Assembly: GCA_021781625.1 (NCBI GenBank)
Contig: JAJXWL010000098.1
Span: 1-7,038 of the forward strand
Length of the DNA: 7,038 nt
Direction of reading: 5' to 3'
DNA from: a bacterium
Lineage (GTDB): Bacteria; Spirochaetota; Spirochaetia; JABEVK01
Positions within the stretch are counted from its first letter, which is position 1. Each line of letters opens with the position of its first letter. The notes under the pieces are model-generated. The model was given only the letters and a program-made list of their open reading frames with translations. It made no database searches and was not told where the DNA came from. Below, in pieces: positions 1-5,751 of the stretch. A program made the position numbers and the translations under genes.

Positions 1-1368
1 GTGCGCTGTGTTGTCCTCAACGGATTGAAACGCTGCACGAGCAGAGTTGATATCCTTAAGATAAACATATTCACAGCCTTGATAAAACCTCAAACGGATT
101 CGATTGGCTTTATTCTTCTCTTTGGACAGCATATCGTTGAGAGCAAAGGCTTCGGAAGGGGAATCCAGGAAACGAAAAATTTCATTGACTGAGGAACCCA
201 TGGGATAACGAATAGCGGCATTATTGATGATGGATACGGCCTTTGCGGGTTGACCTTCAAAACGATACGATAAAGCGGCAATAATGGGAAAAGCGTACTC
301 GCCAGGGTATTGAGCCGCTGACTTTAAGGCTAAGTCAGCCGCGGTTTTCCAGTCTTTATACTCAAACGCTAGCATGGTAGCCGGGGGGTAGGCGTAAAGG
401 TAATCAGGCTTGTTTTTTAACACCCAACGGTACTCAGTCCAAGCGTCTTGAGTTTCATTTTTCGCATCCAGGATTTGGGCTCGGTAGAGGTGGCCAAAAA
501 AGTTTTGTGGATCTTGCTGGAGCACTTGAGCCGTATCAGCTAAAGCATCATCAGGCTTGTATAGGTGCAACCACTCTAAACGAGCACGATCCAAGTAATG
601 CCAGGGATCTTGCGGTGCTAAAGAAATGGCTTGATTGATGTCCTCTTGGGCAGACTCCCAGTTGTTGAGTTTCTGATCAACAAGACTTCGTGAGGCATAA
701 GCTTCATCGTCCTGGGGATTAAGGGTAACGGCACGATTTAAAAAGCCTTCGGCATCTTTCCATTTTTTTCCGGCGATACGAATTTGTGCGAGGCCTAAGA
801 GGGCTTCCCCATTTTCTTTGCTGGATAGAGATTGCTGGAAGTCCGTTTCTGCTTGTTCAGTTTTGCCCTGCGAGAGGGCAATTTGTCCTTTGAGAGCCAA
901 AGCTGAACTATTGCGAGGGTCATACGCGAGGAGCGAGGTGAGGTATTCTTCTGTTTGAGGCAAATTCCCCCGAGCTGTACTGATGAGGGCAAGAGAATAC
1001 AGAGCATTGATGTCGTGGGGGTCTCGTTTGAGGAGAATTTGAAACGTCCCTTCGGCACTGTTGAAGTGCTGAACGGCAAGTTCTAAGCCGCCATACTGGA
1101 TAAGATCAGACCGAGATAGGGTATCTAAAGTCCTATTGTGCTCTTTGAGAGTCTGCTTGGCGGCAGCAAGGACATTTGGGGCGTCCTGAGGTCCATGGTA
1201 CTTTGCCAAATCTGGTGCTAAAAGGTTTTCAGTTTGTGAAGGAGCTGTGGTTGGCGGTGTTATCGTAGACGTGGATTGGGGAGGGGGGGCGTTCACCGGT
1301 GAGGTTGCACAGGCCATAAGATTTAAAAGAACAAGGGCCAGCGGAAAAAAAGTCAGCCAAAGTTTCAT
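1..1368 (-). CDS. TPR-repeat lipoprotein (3' end outside window)
   Basis: The frame is open from ATG at 1368 down to base 1 with no stop, giving 456 residues and an unfinished C-terminus. Residues 1-20 are a lipoprotein signal peptide: Lys2, a hydrophobic stretch (LWLTFFPLALVLLNL), then the lipobox LMAC with Cys20 as the predicted lipidated residue. A Pro/Ser/Thr-rich linker follows (about 21-50). The rest is a solenoid of roughly 34-residue helical pairs fitting tetratricopeptide repeats, at about 121-154, 153-186, 187-219, 220-254, 255-288, 289-323, 324-357, 358-391 and 423-456, with typical A/G-x-x-x-A and DP/NP turn signatures (for example NRAVTLNPQD and NQAISLAPQD). TPR proteins are protein-protein interaction scaffolds. 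An envelope assembly or complex-stabilising role is inference, and the partner is unknown. The start is supported by the signal peptide. There is no Shine-Dalgarno sequence; the ATG sits directly after a promoter-like -10 box. It is divergent from the gene at 1443. Confidence 0.88.
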   Translation of the reverse strand, partial: MKLWLTFFPLALVLLNLMACATSPVNAPPPQSTSTITPPTTAPSQTENLLAPDLAKYHGPQDAPNVLAAAKQTLKEHNRTLDTLSRSDLIQYGGLELAVQHFNSAEGTFQILLKRDPHDINALYSLALISTARGNLPQTEEYLTSLLAYDPRNSSALALKGQIALSQGKTEQAETDFQQSLSSKENGEALLGLAQIRIAGKKWKDAEGFLNRAVTLNPQDDEAYASRSLVDQKLNNWESAQEDINQAISLAPQDPWHYLDRARLEWLHLYKPDDALADTAQVLQQDPQNFFGHLYRAQILDAKNETQDAWTEYRWVLKNKPDYLYAYPPATMLAFEYKDWKTAADLALKSAAQYPGEYAFPIIAALSYRFEGQPAKAVSIINNAAIRYPMGSSVNEIFRFLDSPSEAFALNDMLSKEKNKANRIRLRFYQGCEYVYLKDINSARAAFQSVEDNTAH

Positions 1369-1374
1369 ACTTGC

Positions 1375-1404
1375 ATCTTAACGGAACAGGTGGAGGTTAA
1401 GCAA
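1375..1404 (-). promoter_or_regulatory. Predicted promoter of the TPR lipoprotein gene
   Basis: Read on the minus strand, a -35-like TTGCTT (1404-1399) is followed after 18 bases by a -10-like TAAGAT (1380-1375). A transcript starting seven bases after the -10 box would begin at about 1368, the A of the predicted ATG, so the mRNA would be leaderless. This agrees with the absence of a ribosome binding site. The match to sigma70 consensus is moderate (4 of 6 at -10), so this rests on geometry as much as on sequence. Confidence 0.4.
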
Positions 1405-1406
1405 GG

Positions 1407-1435
1407 TTGCCATTTTAAACTCCGGTGGATAGAAT
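1407..1435 (+). promoter_or_regulatory. Predicted sigma70-type promoter of the membrane protein/CBM48 unit
   Basis: TTGCCA (1407-1412, 5 of 6 to TTGACA), an optimal 17-base spacer, and TAGAAT (1430-1435, 5 of 6 to TATAAT) form a strong consensus-like promoter. The expected start point is about 1442, one base before the ATG at 1443, which implies a leaderless or near-leaderless mRNA. It is back to back with the minus-strand promoter: the two -35 boxes are two bases apart and make the palindrome GCAAGGTTGC (1401-1410). It also argues against the in-frame GTG at 1425, which lies inside the promoter. Confidence 0.55.
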
Positions 1436-1442
1436 AACGAAC

Positions 1443-3218
1443 ATGAGAAAAAAACGCCCCATAGGATATTTTTTATTACCGCTTCTCTATATAAGTGCGA
1501 TCCTGGGGCTGATGGTTCTTCAATTTTCAAAGAGTGAATCCTTTTTACAGTCCTGGGGTGACTGGACAGTCAGTGGCCGATCGCCTTCCTCTCGGGGGGC
1601 TAGTGTTCATGATTTATTAGATTTTCAAATTCGTGGACAAGGACTAATATTCACTTTCTCGGCCGCTAGGCCAGCGGTCGTGATCGCCAATGATGGTACG
1701 GCCTTAAAAACCCGTCCAGTTCGTTGGACACGCAACCAAGATGGGGTAAGTGTTTTATTCCAAGACGGTATGCGACTAGAGTACCTGAAAAGCACAGGAA
1801 CCAACCAAAAAATTGTCATTCAACCTTATCTACCAGATTCATTAAAAACCGCCTCAGCGATTGTTTTGCCCTTTTCACTAGAAAAAGGGTTGTCAGCAGT
1901 TCGTGACCCCTTTTTACCCATGCTAACGTTAGGGCAAGGCTCTCAAGTGACGGTCGTGTCTCTCGACGGTGGTGGAGATTTGATCACGGAAGACAATTCC
2001 TTTTTTCTCCAGTCGGGAAAGGTTATTCATCCTATTCGTATTGAAACTGTTAAAGCTGATCTTGATCCCCTATCCCGCTGGTTAGGTAGAGTAGAGCCAA
2101 CAGCAAATGTCAAAAGCCTCATGGATTCTTATTGGGTGAAGGCCTACGCCGGTTGGTCTAATGGACGTTATCACAATGGTGATTGGGATATGGGCAATGG
2201 AAGTACAAGATTTTCAGAAGCATTAGCCGCAGCTTACCTGCGTGAAGCTCTTCTGAAAGGAGACTATGATTCAGCCATTAACAAAGCGACGGCCGATGCC
2301 AAAACCTGGGGATTTCGAGCTATGCCCTATTTTGGGAATTTGATGGATATTACTCAGGCTAAACGCGTCAAAGTTGAGTTGGAGGCCTCACAAGCTTCCC
2401 TGGATTGGACGAATCCTAATTTGATACGAGATGCTCTTTACTATGGACCAGACGGTTTTGCAGACCAAGTCAAAAAAGCTTTGCAGAATGATCCTTTGCC
2501 CACCAGTTGGGATGGGCGCTTAGGCTACTGGGCGAATCTTTTGGACCTCGCACAAACCGAGCCAAAGGGACAATGGCTTACCCGTTGTACTGCCGTGGCT
2601 TCCGCGATCCTGAGTGGCTTACAGCGAGAAGGAAACTTGGTGTATTGTCCCGCAACAGGCGGCGGACAAAATCTCAAAGCTACCTTCATTTTAGGGAATT
2701 TATTAGCCAAGTATGAGGGATTGCTCAAAGAAAAAACGTATATGCCTTTAGCTCAGAATTTAATAAGCTATGTCTTGTCTCAAGCGGATAAGTGGGGGCT
2801 ATTCCCTGAATTTATTGAAACCGCTTCCTCTTCACCAGTTGTACGTCCAGAAGAACTCTTCGATGAAATTTCACCTGAGGCTTTACAGGAGTATTCCTTT
2901 AATGCTCCTTCCTGGTCACCACCATACTTTTTACGTGCACCAAGTCAGGTTAAATCTGTTCAGATCACACCTGAACAAGCAACTTTTAGCTTTGATTTTC
3001 CCACTGGACATTCGGAATATATCCTCATTCAAGGGGTTCCTGCCTTTGACCACATTTTATTACATGGTATCCGTTGGCGAACTGACCCGGATTTTCAAGA
3101 TTATTCCGACGGTTGGTACTATAACTCAGGGACAAAGACTCTTTTCGTGAAAATCAAACATAGGGTGGAAAGTGAAGACTTAGTTATTGTCTTTACTGCG
3201 GATTCAAGTTCTTCTTGA
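1443..3218 (+). CDS. Membrane-anchored envelope protein of unknown function
   Basis: A 591-residue protein that I do not recognise as a named family. The N-terminus is basic (MRKKR), followed by one hydrophobic segment (about 8-27) and no lipobox or clear cleavage site, so it is probably an N-in anchor with the bulk outside the cytoplasm. Residues about 35-200 look beta-rich. Residues about 225-455 look mainly helical and Trp/Tyr-rich (motif YHNGDWDMGNGSTRFSEA at 243-260), loosely recalling alpha/alpha-toroid carbohydrate-active proteins. Residues about 505-585 look like a C-terminal beta-sandwich containing DGWYYNSGTKTLFVKI (556-571), a pattern common in accessory domains of glycosidases. 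These domain readings are inference and no catalytic site can be assigned. The ATG at 1443 is preferred over the in-frame GTG at 1425, which lies within the promoter and has no ribosome binding site. The stop is eight bases before the next gene, a CBM48 lipoprotein, so the two are probably co-transcribed and may share a glycan-related role. Confidence 0.82.
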   Translation: MRKKRPIGYFLLPLLYISAILGLMVLQFSKSESFLQSWGDWTVSGRSPSSRGASVHDLLDFQIRGQGLIFTFSAARPAVVIANDGTALKTRPVRWTRNQDGVSVLFQDGMRLEYLKSTGTNQKIVIQPYLPDSLKTASAIVLPFSLEKGLSAVRDPFLPMLTLGQGSQVTVVSLDGGGDLITEDNSFFLQSGKVIHPIRIETVKADLDPLSRWLGRVEPTANVKSLMDSYWVKAYAGWSNGRYHNGDWDMGNGSTRFSEALAAAYLREALLKGDYDSAINKATADAKTWGFRAMPYFGNLMDITQAKRVKVELEASQASLDWTNPNLIRDALYYGPDGFADQVKKALQNDPLPTSWDGRLGYWANLLDLAQTEPKGQWLTRCTAVASAILSGLQREGNLVYCPATGGGQNLKATFILGNLLAKYEGLLKEKTYMPLAQNLISYVLSQADKWGLFPEFIETASSSPVVRPEELFDEISPEALQEYSFNAPSWSPPYFLRAPSQVKSVQITPEQATFSFDFPTGHSEYILIQGVPAFDHILLHGIRWRTDPDFQDYSDGWYYNSGTKTLFVKIKHRVESEDLVIVFTADSSSS

Positions 3219-3222
3219 GGGG
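3217..3222 (+). promoter_or_regulatory. Ribosome binding site overlapping the upstream stop codon
   Basis: GAGGGG lies four bases before the ATG at 3227 and overlaps the TGA (3216-3218) of the preceding gene. It fixes the start at 3227 rather than the in-frame TTG at 3215, and the overlap suggests translational coupling between the two genes. The spacing is on the short side. Confidence 0.6.
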
Positions 3223-3226
3223 AAAA

Positions 3227-3709
3227 ATGAAATTCAGGGTTGCAGTTCTCGTGACAACTTTTCTGTGGGGGGCCTGTGCGACAGCACCCAGTCCCGTACT
3301 TCAAGAAAAACCCACTAGTCTTTCGGCTCCTCGTGAAAATAAACCTTTTGAAAAGCAGCTAACTGGGAAACCAGGGGTTTCTGCTACGGTAAGTGGTTCT
3401 AAAGTCTGGATAACTTGGGTTATCGAGGTTTCTGCTGTGCAAGTAGGACTTGGTGGGGATTTCGAGAATTGGGATCCTGCCAAGGTTGTTCCGCTCACGC
3501 TGGAAAAAACTCCCCAGGGCGATTTCTGGACTGTTACACTTCCTTTTTCTGCTCAAAGTGTCATTCATTACAAGTACTATGTAAACGGAATGTGGAAAGA
3601 TGACCCTCATGCCCCCCTAGCCGTATCTGACGGTTATGGAGGGCACGAAGGAAAAATTGTTGTTTCAGACCTCGTTCAAGGTCTGAAAAGTCCTAACAAA
3701 ACTCAATAA
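3227..3709 (+). CDS. Small lipoprotein with a CBM48/AMPK-beta-type glycogen-binding domain
   Basis: A 160-residue protein. Residues 1-17 form a signal peptide (MKFRVAVLVTTFLWGAC) with Cys17 as the likely lipidated residue. The box is loose (Leu at -4, Trp at -3), a permissiveness known for spirochaetal lipoproteins. A Pro/Lys/Ser-rich linker (about 18-55) leads to an early-set beta-sandwich of the CBM48/AMPK-beta glycogen-binding type (about 59-147): GGDFENWDP (77-84), GDFWTVTLP (98-106), YKYYVNGMWKDDP (115-127). Trp82, Lys116 and Trp123 align with the sugar-contacting Trp100, Lys126 and Trp133 of mammalian AMPK beta1. The Asn150 equivalent seems replaced (HEGKIVV, 140-146). No catalytic domain is attached, so it should bind an alpha-glucan-like ligand rather than cleave it. 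The location would be a periplasmic or surface face; ligand and partner are inference. It is the second gene of a probable operon with the membrane protein just upstream. Confidence 0.87.
   Translation: MKFRVAVLVTTFLWGACATAPSPVLQEKPTSLSAPRENKPFEKQLTGKPGVSATVSGSKVWITWVIEVSAVQVGLGGDFENWDPAKVVPLTLEKTPQGDFWTVTLPFSAQSVIHYKYYVNGMWKDDPHAPLAVSDGYGGHEGKIVVSDLVQGLKSPNKTQ
3663..3688. repeat. Perfect 10-bp inverted repeat, candidate terminator
   Basis: TTTCAGACCT (3663-3672) and AGGTCTGAAA (3679-3688) are perfect inverted repeats around a six-base loop, inside the last codons of the CBM48 gene and about 43 bases past the transketolase stop on the other strand. On the minus strand the stem is followed by CAACAATTTTT, so the T-run is delayed by six bases. 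On the plus strand no T-run follows. It may be a weak terminator for the tkt transcript or a stabilising 3' hairpin in the convergent overlap. Confidence 0.4.
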
Positions 3710-3730
3710 AAACCTCAGCACTTTTACAAC

Positions 3731-5677
3731 TTAGCACAGTTGAGCAAGACGTTCGGCTGTTAATCCTAAGTGGGCCGCCACAGCTGCTCCAGGACCAGAT
3801 TCCCCAAAGCGGTCTAAGCCCAGGACATTCTCCGCCAAGCCTTTCCAACCTGTGGTAATTCCCGCTTCAACGGCGACAACCTTAACACCTTGGGGGATGA
3901 GTTTGGACAAATGGTCCGGATTCCCCAGCAAAAGCTCGCGGCTGGATACAGAAACTACCCGTACCCGACGGTTGGTGAGTTTGCACGCGTCAAGGGCAAG
4001 GTTCACCTCCGAACCTGTCGCGAGAATAACAGTCTCGGGATTGGTGATATCTTTGACAATATAACCACCCCGTTCAAAATCTTGCTTCCAGTCAGCAGGT
4101 TTTTCATAGACTTTCAGATTTTGCCGAGTTAATAAAAGCGCTGAGGGACGCTGAGTTTGTCGTAAGGCGAGCTTCCAAGCTTGAAAGGTTTCTTGAGCAT
4201 CACCAGGCCTTAGCACTAAAAGGCCGGGAATGGCTCGCAGAGCTTCGGCATGCTCAATGGGTTGGTGCGTTGGGCCATCTTCCCCGACAAAGATTGAGTC
4301 ATGGGTAAAAATAAATAACGAAGGGAGTTTCATCAAAGCCGCCAAGCGGATGGGGGGGCGCATATAGTCGGAAAACACCAAGAAGGTGGCCCCAAAGACA
4401 CGCAACCCTCCATGTAGATTTAAACCGTTGACGACTCCTCCCATCCCGTGTTCACGAACGCCATAGTGGAATGTACGACCCTGGCGGTTTTGAGCGGAAT
4501 AGTCTCCGTAGGGAAGAGCCGTATTGTTGGAGGGAGCTAAGTCTGCCGAACCTCCGGCTAAGCCCGGAAGGACTTTAGCAAAGGCATTCAAACTTTTACC
4601 ACCGGCGACACGGGTGGCTATAGCCTCTCCTAAAGCAAAAACAGGTTCTTCGGCTTTTTCGAGGAGACTGGATGGCTCAGCAAAGAAATTATCCCATTTC
4701 GCTTTCAGTTCGGGATTGGCCTTTGCCCAGGCCGCAAAGGTTTTTTCCCAAGCTTCCCGTGCGGCTTTCCAGGGAGCCGCTTTTTCTGAGGTGTAGGTCA
4801 GAGCTTCTGGTACGATGTAAAACTGCTCGTCCTCGGGCAACCCTAAGTTCTTTTTCGTCGCTTTAATTTCGTCGGCACCCAAAGGAGTGCCATGAACGTC
4901 GTGAGTGCCGGCTTTGTGGGGGGACCCAAAACCAATGGTGCTGGTCAGGATCACTAAACTCGGTCGCTTCTGGTCAGCTTTCGCTTCAGAAATCAGAGAC
5001 ATCATTTGGGAAATATCATGGGCACTACCTTTCAGCACTTGCCACCCATATGCTTCAAAACGGCGTCCAACATTTTCTGTAAAAGCAATATCGGTGTGAC
5101 CTTCAATGGTAATGCCATTCGAGTCATAAAAGACGATGAGTTTTCCCAGTTCTAAATGACCAGCTAAGGACGCCGCTTCGGCGCTGACGCCTTCCATTAA
5201 ACAGCCGTCGCCAGCCAAGGCATAGGTGTAATGGTTGATAATGGTGTGATCAGGAGTATTGAATTCGGCCGCTAATTTGGTTTCAGCAATCGCAAACCCA
5301 ACGGCGTTGCTGAAGCCCGCTCCCAGGGGGCCTGTGGTGGTCTCTACGCCAACCGTCCAGCCATATTCGGGGTGACCTGGTGTTTTGCTTCCCAACTGAC
5401 GAAACTTTTTGACTTCCTCAAGCGGTAGATCATAACCGGTAAGGTGCAAAAGTGAGTAGAGAAACATAGATCCATGACCAGCGGATAACACAAAGCGATC
5501 GCGATCAATCCAGTGGGGGGCCGACGGATCGTGTTTCAGAACCTCGCCGTACAGCAGAGCACCTAGGTCAGCGCAACCTAAGGGCATCCCAGGATGGCCA
5601 GAATTTGCCGCCTGTACTGCGTCCATCGACAAAGAACGCACAGATGCGGCCAAGGCCTTCAAAGAAGAAATCTCCAT
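3731..5677 (-). CDS. tkt: Transketolase
   Basis: A complete 648-residue thiamine-diphosphate enzyme, close in length to E. coli TktA (663). It transfers two-carbon ketol units between xylulose-5-phosphate and ribose-5-phosphate or erythrose-4-phosphate in the cytoplasmic non-oxidative pentose phosphate pathway. The fold order is PP domain, Pyr domain, C-terminal domain. Family signatures seen: NSGHPGMPLG with His28; SAGHGS with His68; GPLGAG (116-121); the ThDP/metal motif from GDG (156-158) to Asn187 (DSNG); GTHDVHGTPLG with His262; GGSADLAPSN (375-384); REHGM with catalytic Glu409; THDSIFVGEDGPTHQPIEH (458-476) with His471; LRPGD (489-493); TRQN (517-520). All residues expected for catalysis appear present. 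The start at 5677 is supported by GGAGGT just upstream and by correct N-terminal alignment. It lies 59 bases downstream of ppk on the same strand, so co-transcription is possible. It is convergent with the CBM48 gene, with only 21 bases between stops. Confidence 0.98.
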   Translation of the reverse strand: MEISSLKALAASVRSLSMDAVQAANSGHPGMPLGCADLGALLYGEVLKHDPSAPHWIDRDRFVLSAGHGSMFLYSLLHLTGYDLPLEEVKKFRQLGSKTPGHPEYGWTVGVETTTGPLGAGFSNAVGFAIAETKLAAEFNTPDHTIINHYTYALAGDGCLMEGVSAEAASLAGHLELGKLIVFYDSNGITIEGHTDIAFTENVGRRFEAYGWQVLKGSAHDISQMMSLISEAKADQKRPSLVILTSTIGFGSPHKAGTHDVHGTPLGADEIKATKKNLGLPEDEQFYIVPEALTYTSEKAAPWKAAREAWEKTFAAWAKANPELKAKWDNFFAEPSSLLEKAEEPVFALGEAIATRVAGGKSLNAFAKVLPGLAGGSADLAPSNNTALPYGDYSAQNRQGRTFHYGVREHGMGGVVNGLNLHGGLRVFGATFLVFSDYMRPPIRLAALMKLPSLFIFTHDSIFVGEDGPTHQPIEHAEALRAIPGLLVLRPGDAQETFQAWKLALRQTQRPSALLLTRQNLKVYEKPADWKQDFERGGYIVKDITNPETVILATGSEVNLALDACKLTNRRVRVVSVSSRELLLGNPDHLSKLIPQGVKVVAVEAGITTGWKGLAENVLGLDRFGESGPGAAVAAHLGLTAERLAQLC

Positions 5678-5680
5678 AAT

Positions 5681-5686
5681 ACCTCC
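5681..5686 (-). promoter_or_regulatory. Ribosome binding site of tkt
   Basis: On the minus strand GGAGGT precedes ATG (5677) by three bases, a full-strength but closely spaced Shine-Dalgarno sequence. Its GGAG can pair with CTCC five bases upstream (CTCC-ATCGC-GGAG), a short hairpin that could partly mask the site. It contrasts with the lack of any such sequence before the two divergent genes at 1368 and 1443. Confidence 0.7.
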
Positions 5687-5712
5687 GCGATGGAGTTAAT
5701 TTACTTCATTAG

Positions 5713-5751
5713 CCTGAGAATTCATAGCAAAGTATGTCAGGAATTCTTAGG
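5713..5751 (-). repeat. Imperfect inverted repeat at the ppk-tkt junction
   Basis: CCTGAGAATTC (5713-5723) and GAATTCTTAGG (5741-5751) are inverted repeats of 11 bp with one mismatch, separated by 17 bases, spanning the ppk stop codon (5737-5739). On the minus-strand transcript the mismatch is A/C. There is no T-run after it, so it is not a clear terminator. It may be an intercistronic stem affecting mRNA stability, or chance. Confidence 0.35.

Noticed and set aside
795..1079. 94-codon minus-strand open frame
   Set aside because: It lies within the TPR lipoprotein gene on the same strand in another frame. The TPR frame has the repeat signal and the lipoprotein start.
1425..1442. GTG at 1425 as the start of the membrane-anchored protein
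   Set aside because: It has no ribosome binding site, adds only six non-hydrophobic residues, and lies inside a good promoter whose expected start point is about 1442. The ATG at 1443 gives a normal basic N-terminus before the membrane segment.
2770..3150. 126-codon plus-strand open frame
   Set aside because: It lies entirely within the membrane-protein gene in another frame, has no ribosome binding site, and shows no recognisable domain.
3215..3226. TTG at 3215 as the start of the CBM48 lipoprotein
   Set aside because: The GAGGGG at 3217-3222 would lie inside the coding region. The ATG at 3227 follows it and gives a standard signal peptide.
3727..3742. CAACT/AGTTG stem over the tkt stop codon as a terminator
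   Set aside because: The stem is only five base pairs, AT-rich, with no T-run directly following on either strand.
4352..4358. Run of seven G within tkt as a phase-variation tract
   Set aside because: It encodes the conserved MRPPIR segment of transketolase, so the tract is explained by protein constraint in a housekeeping gene.
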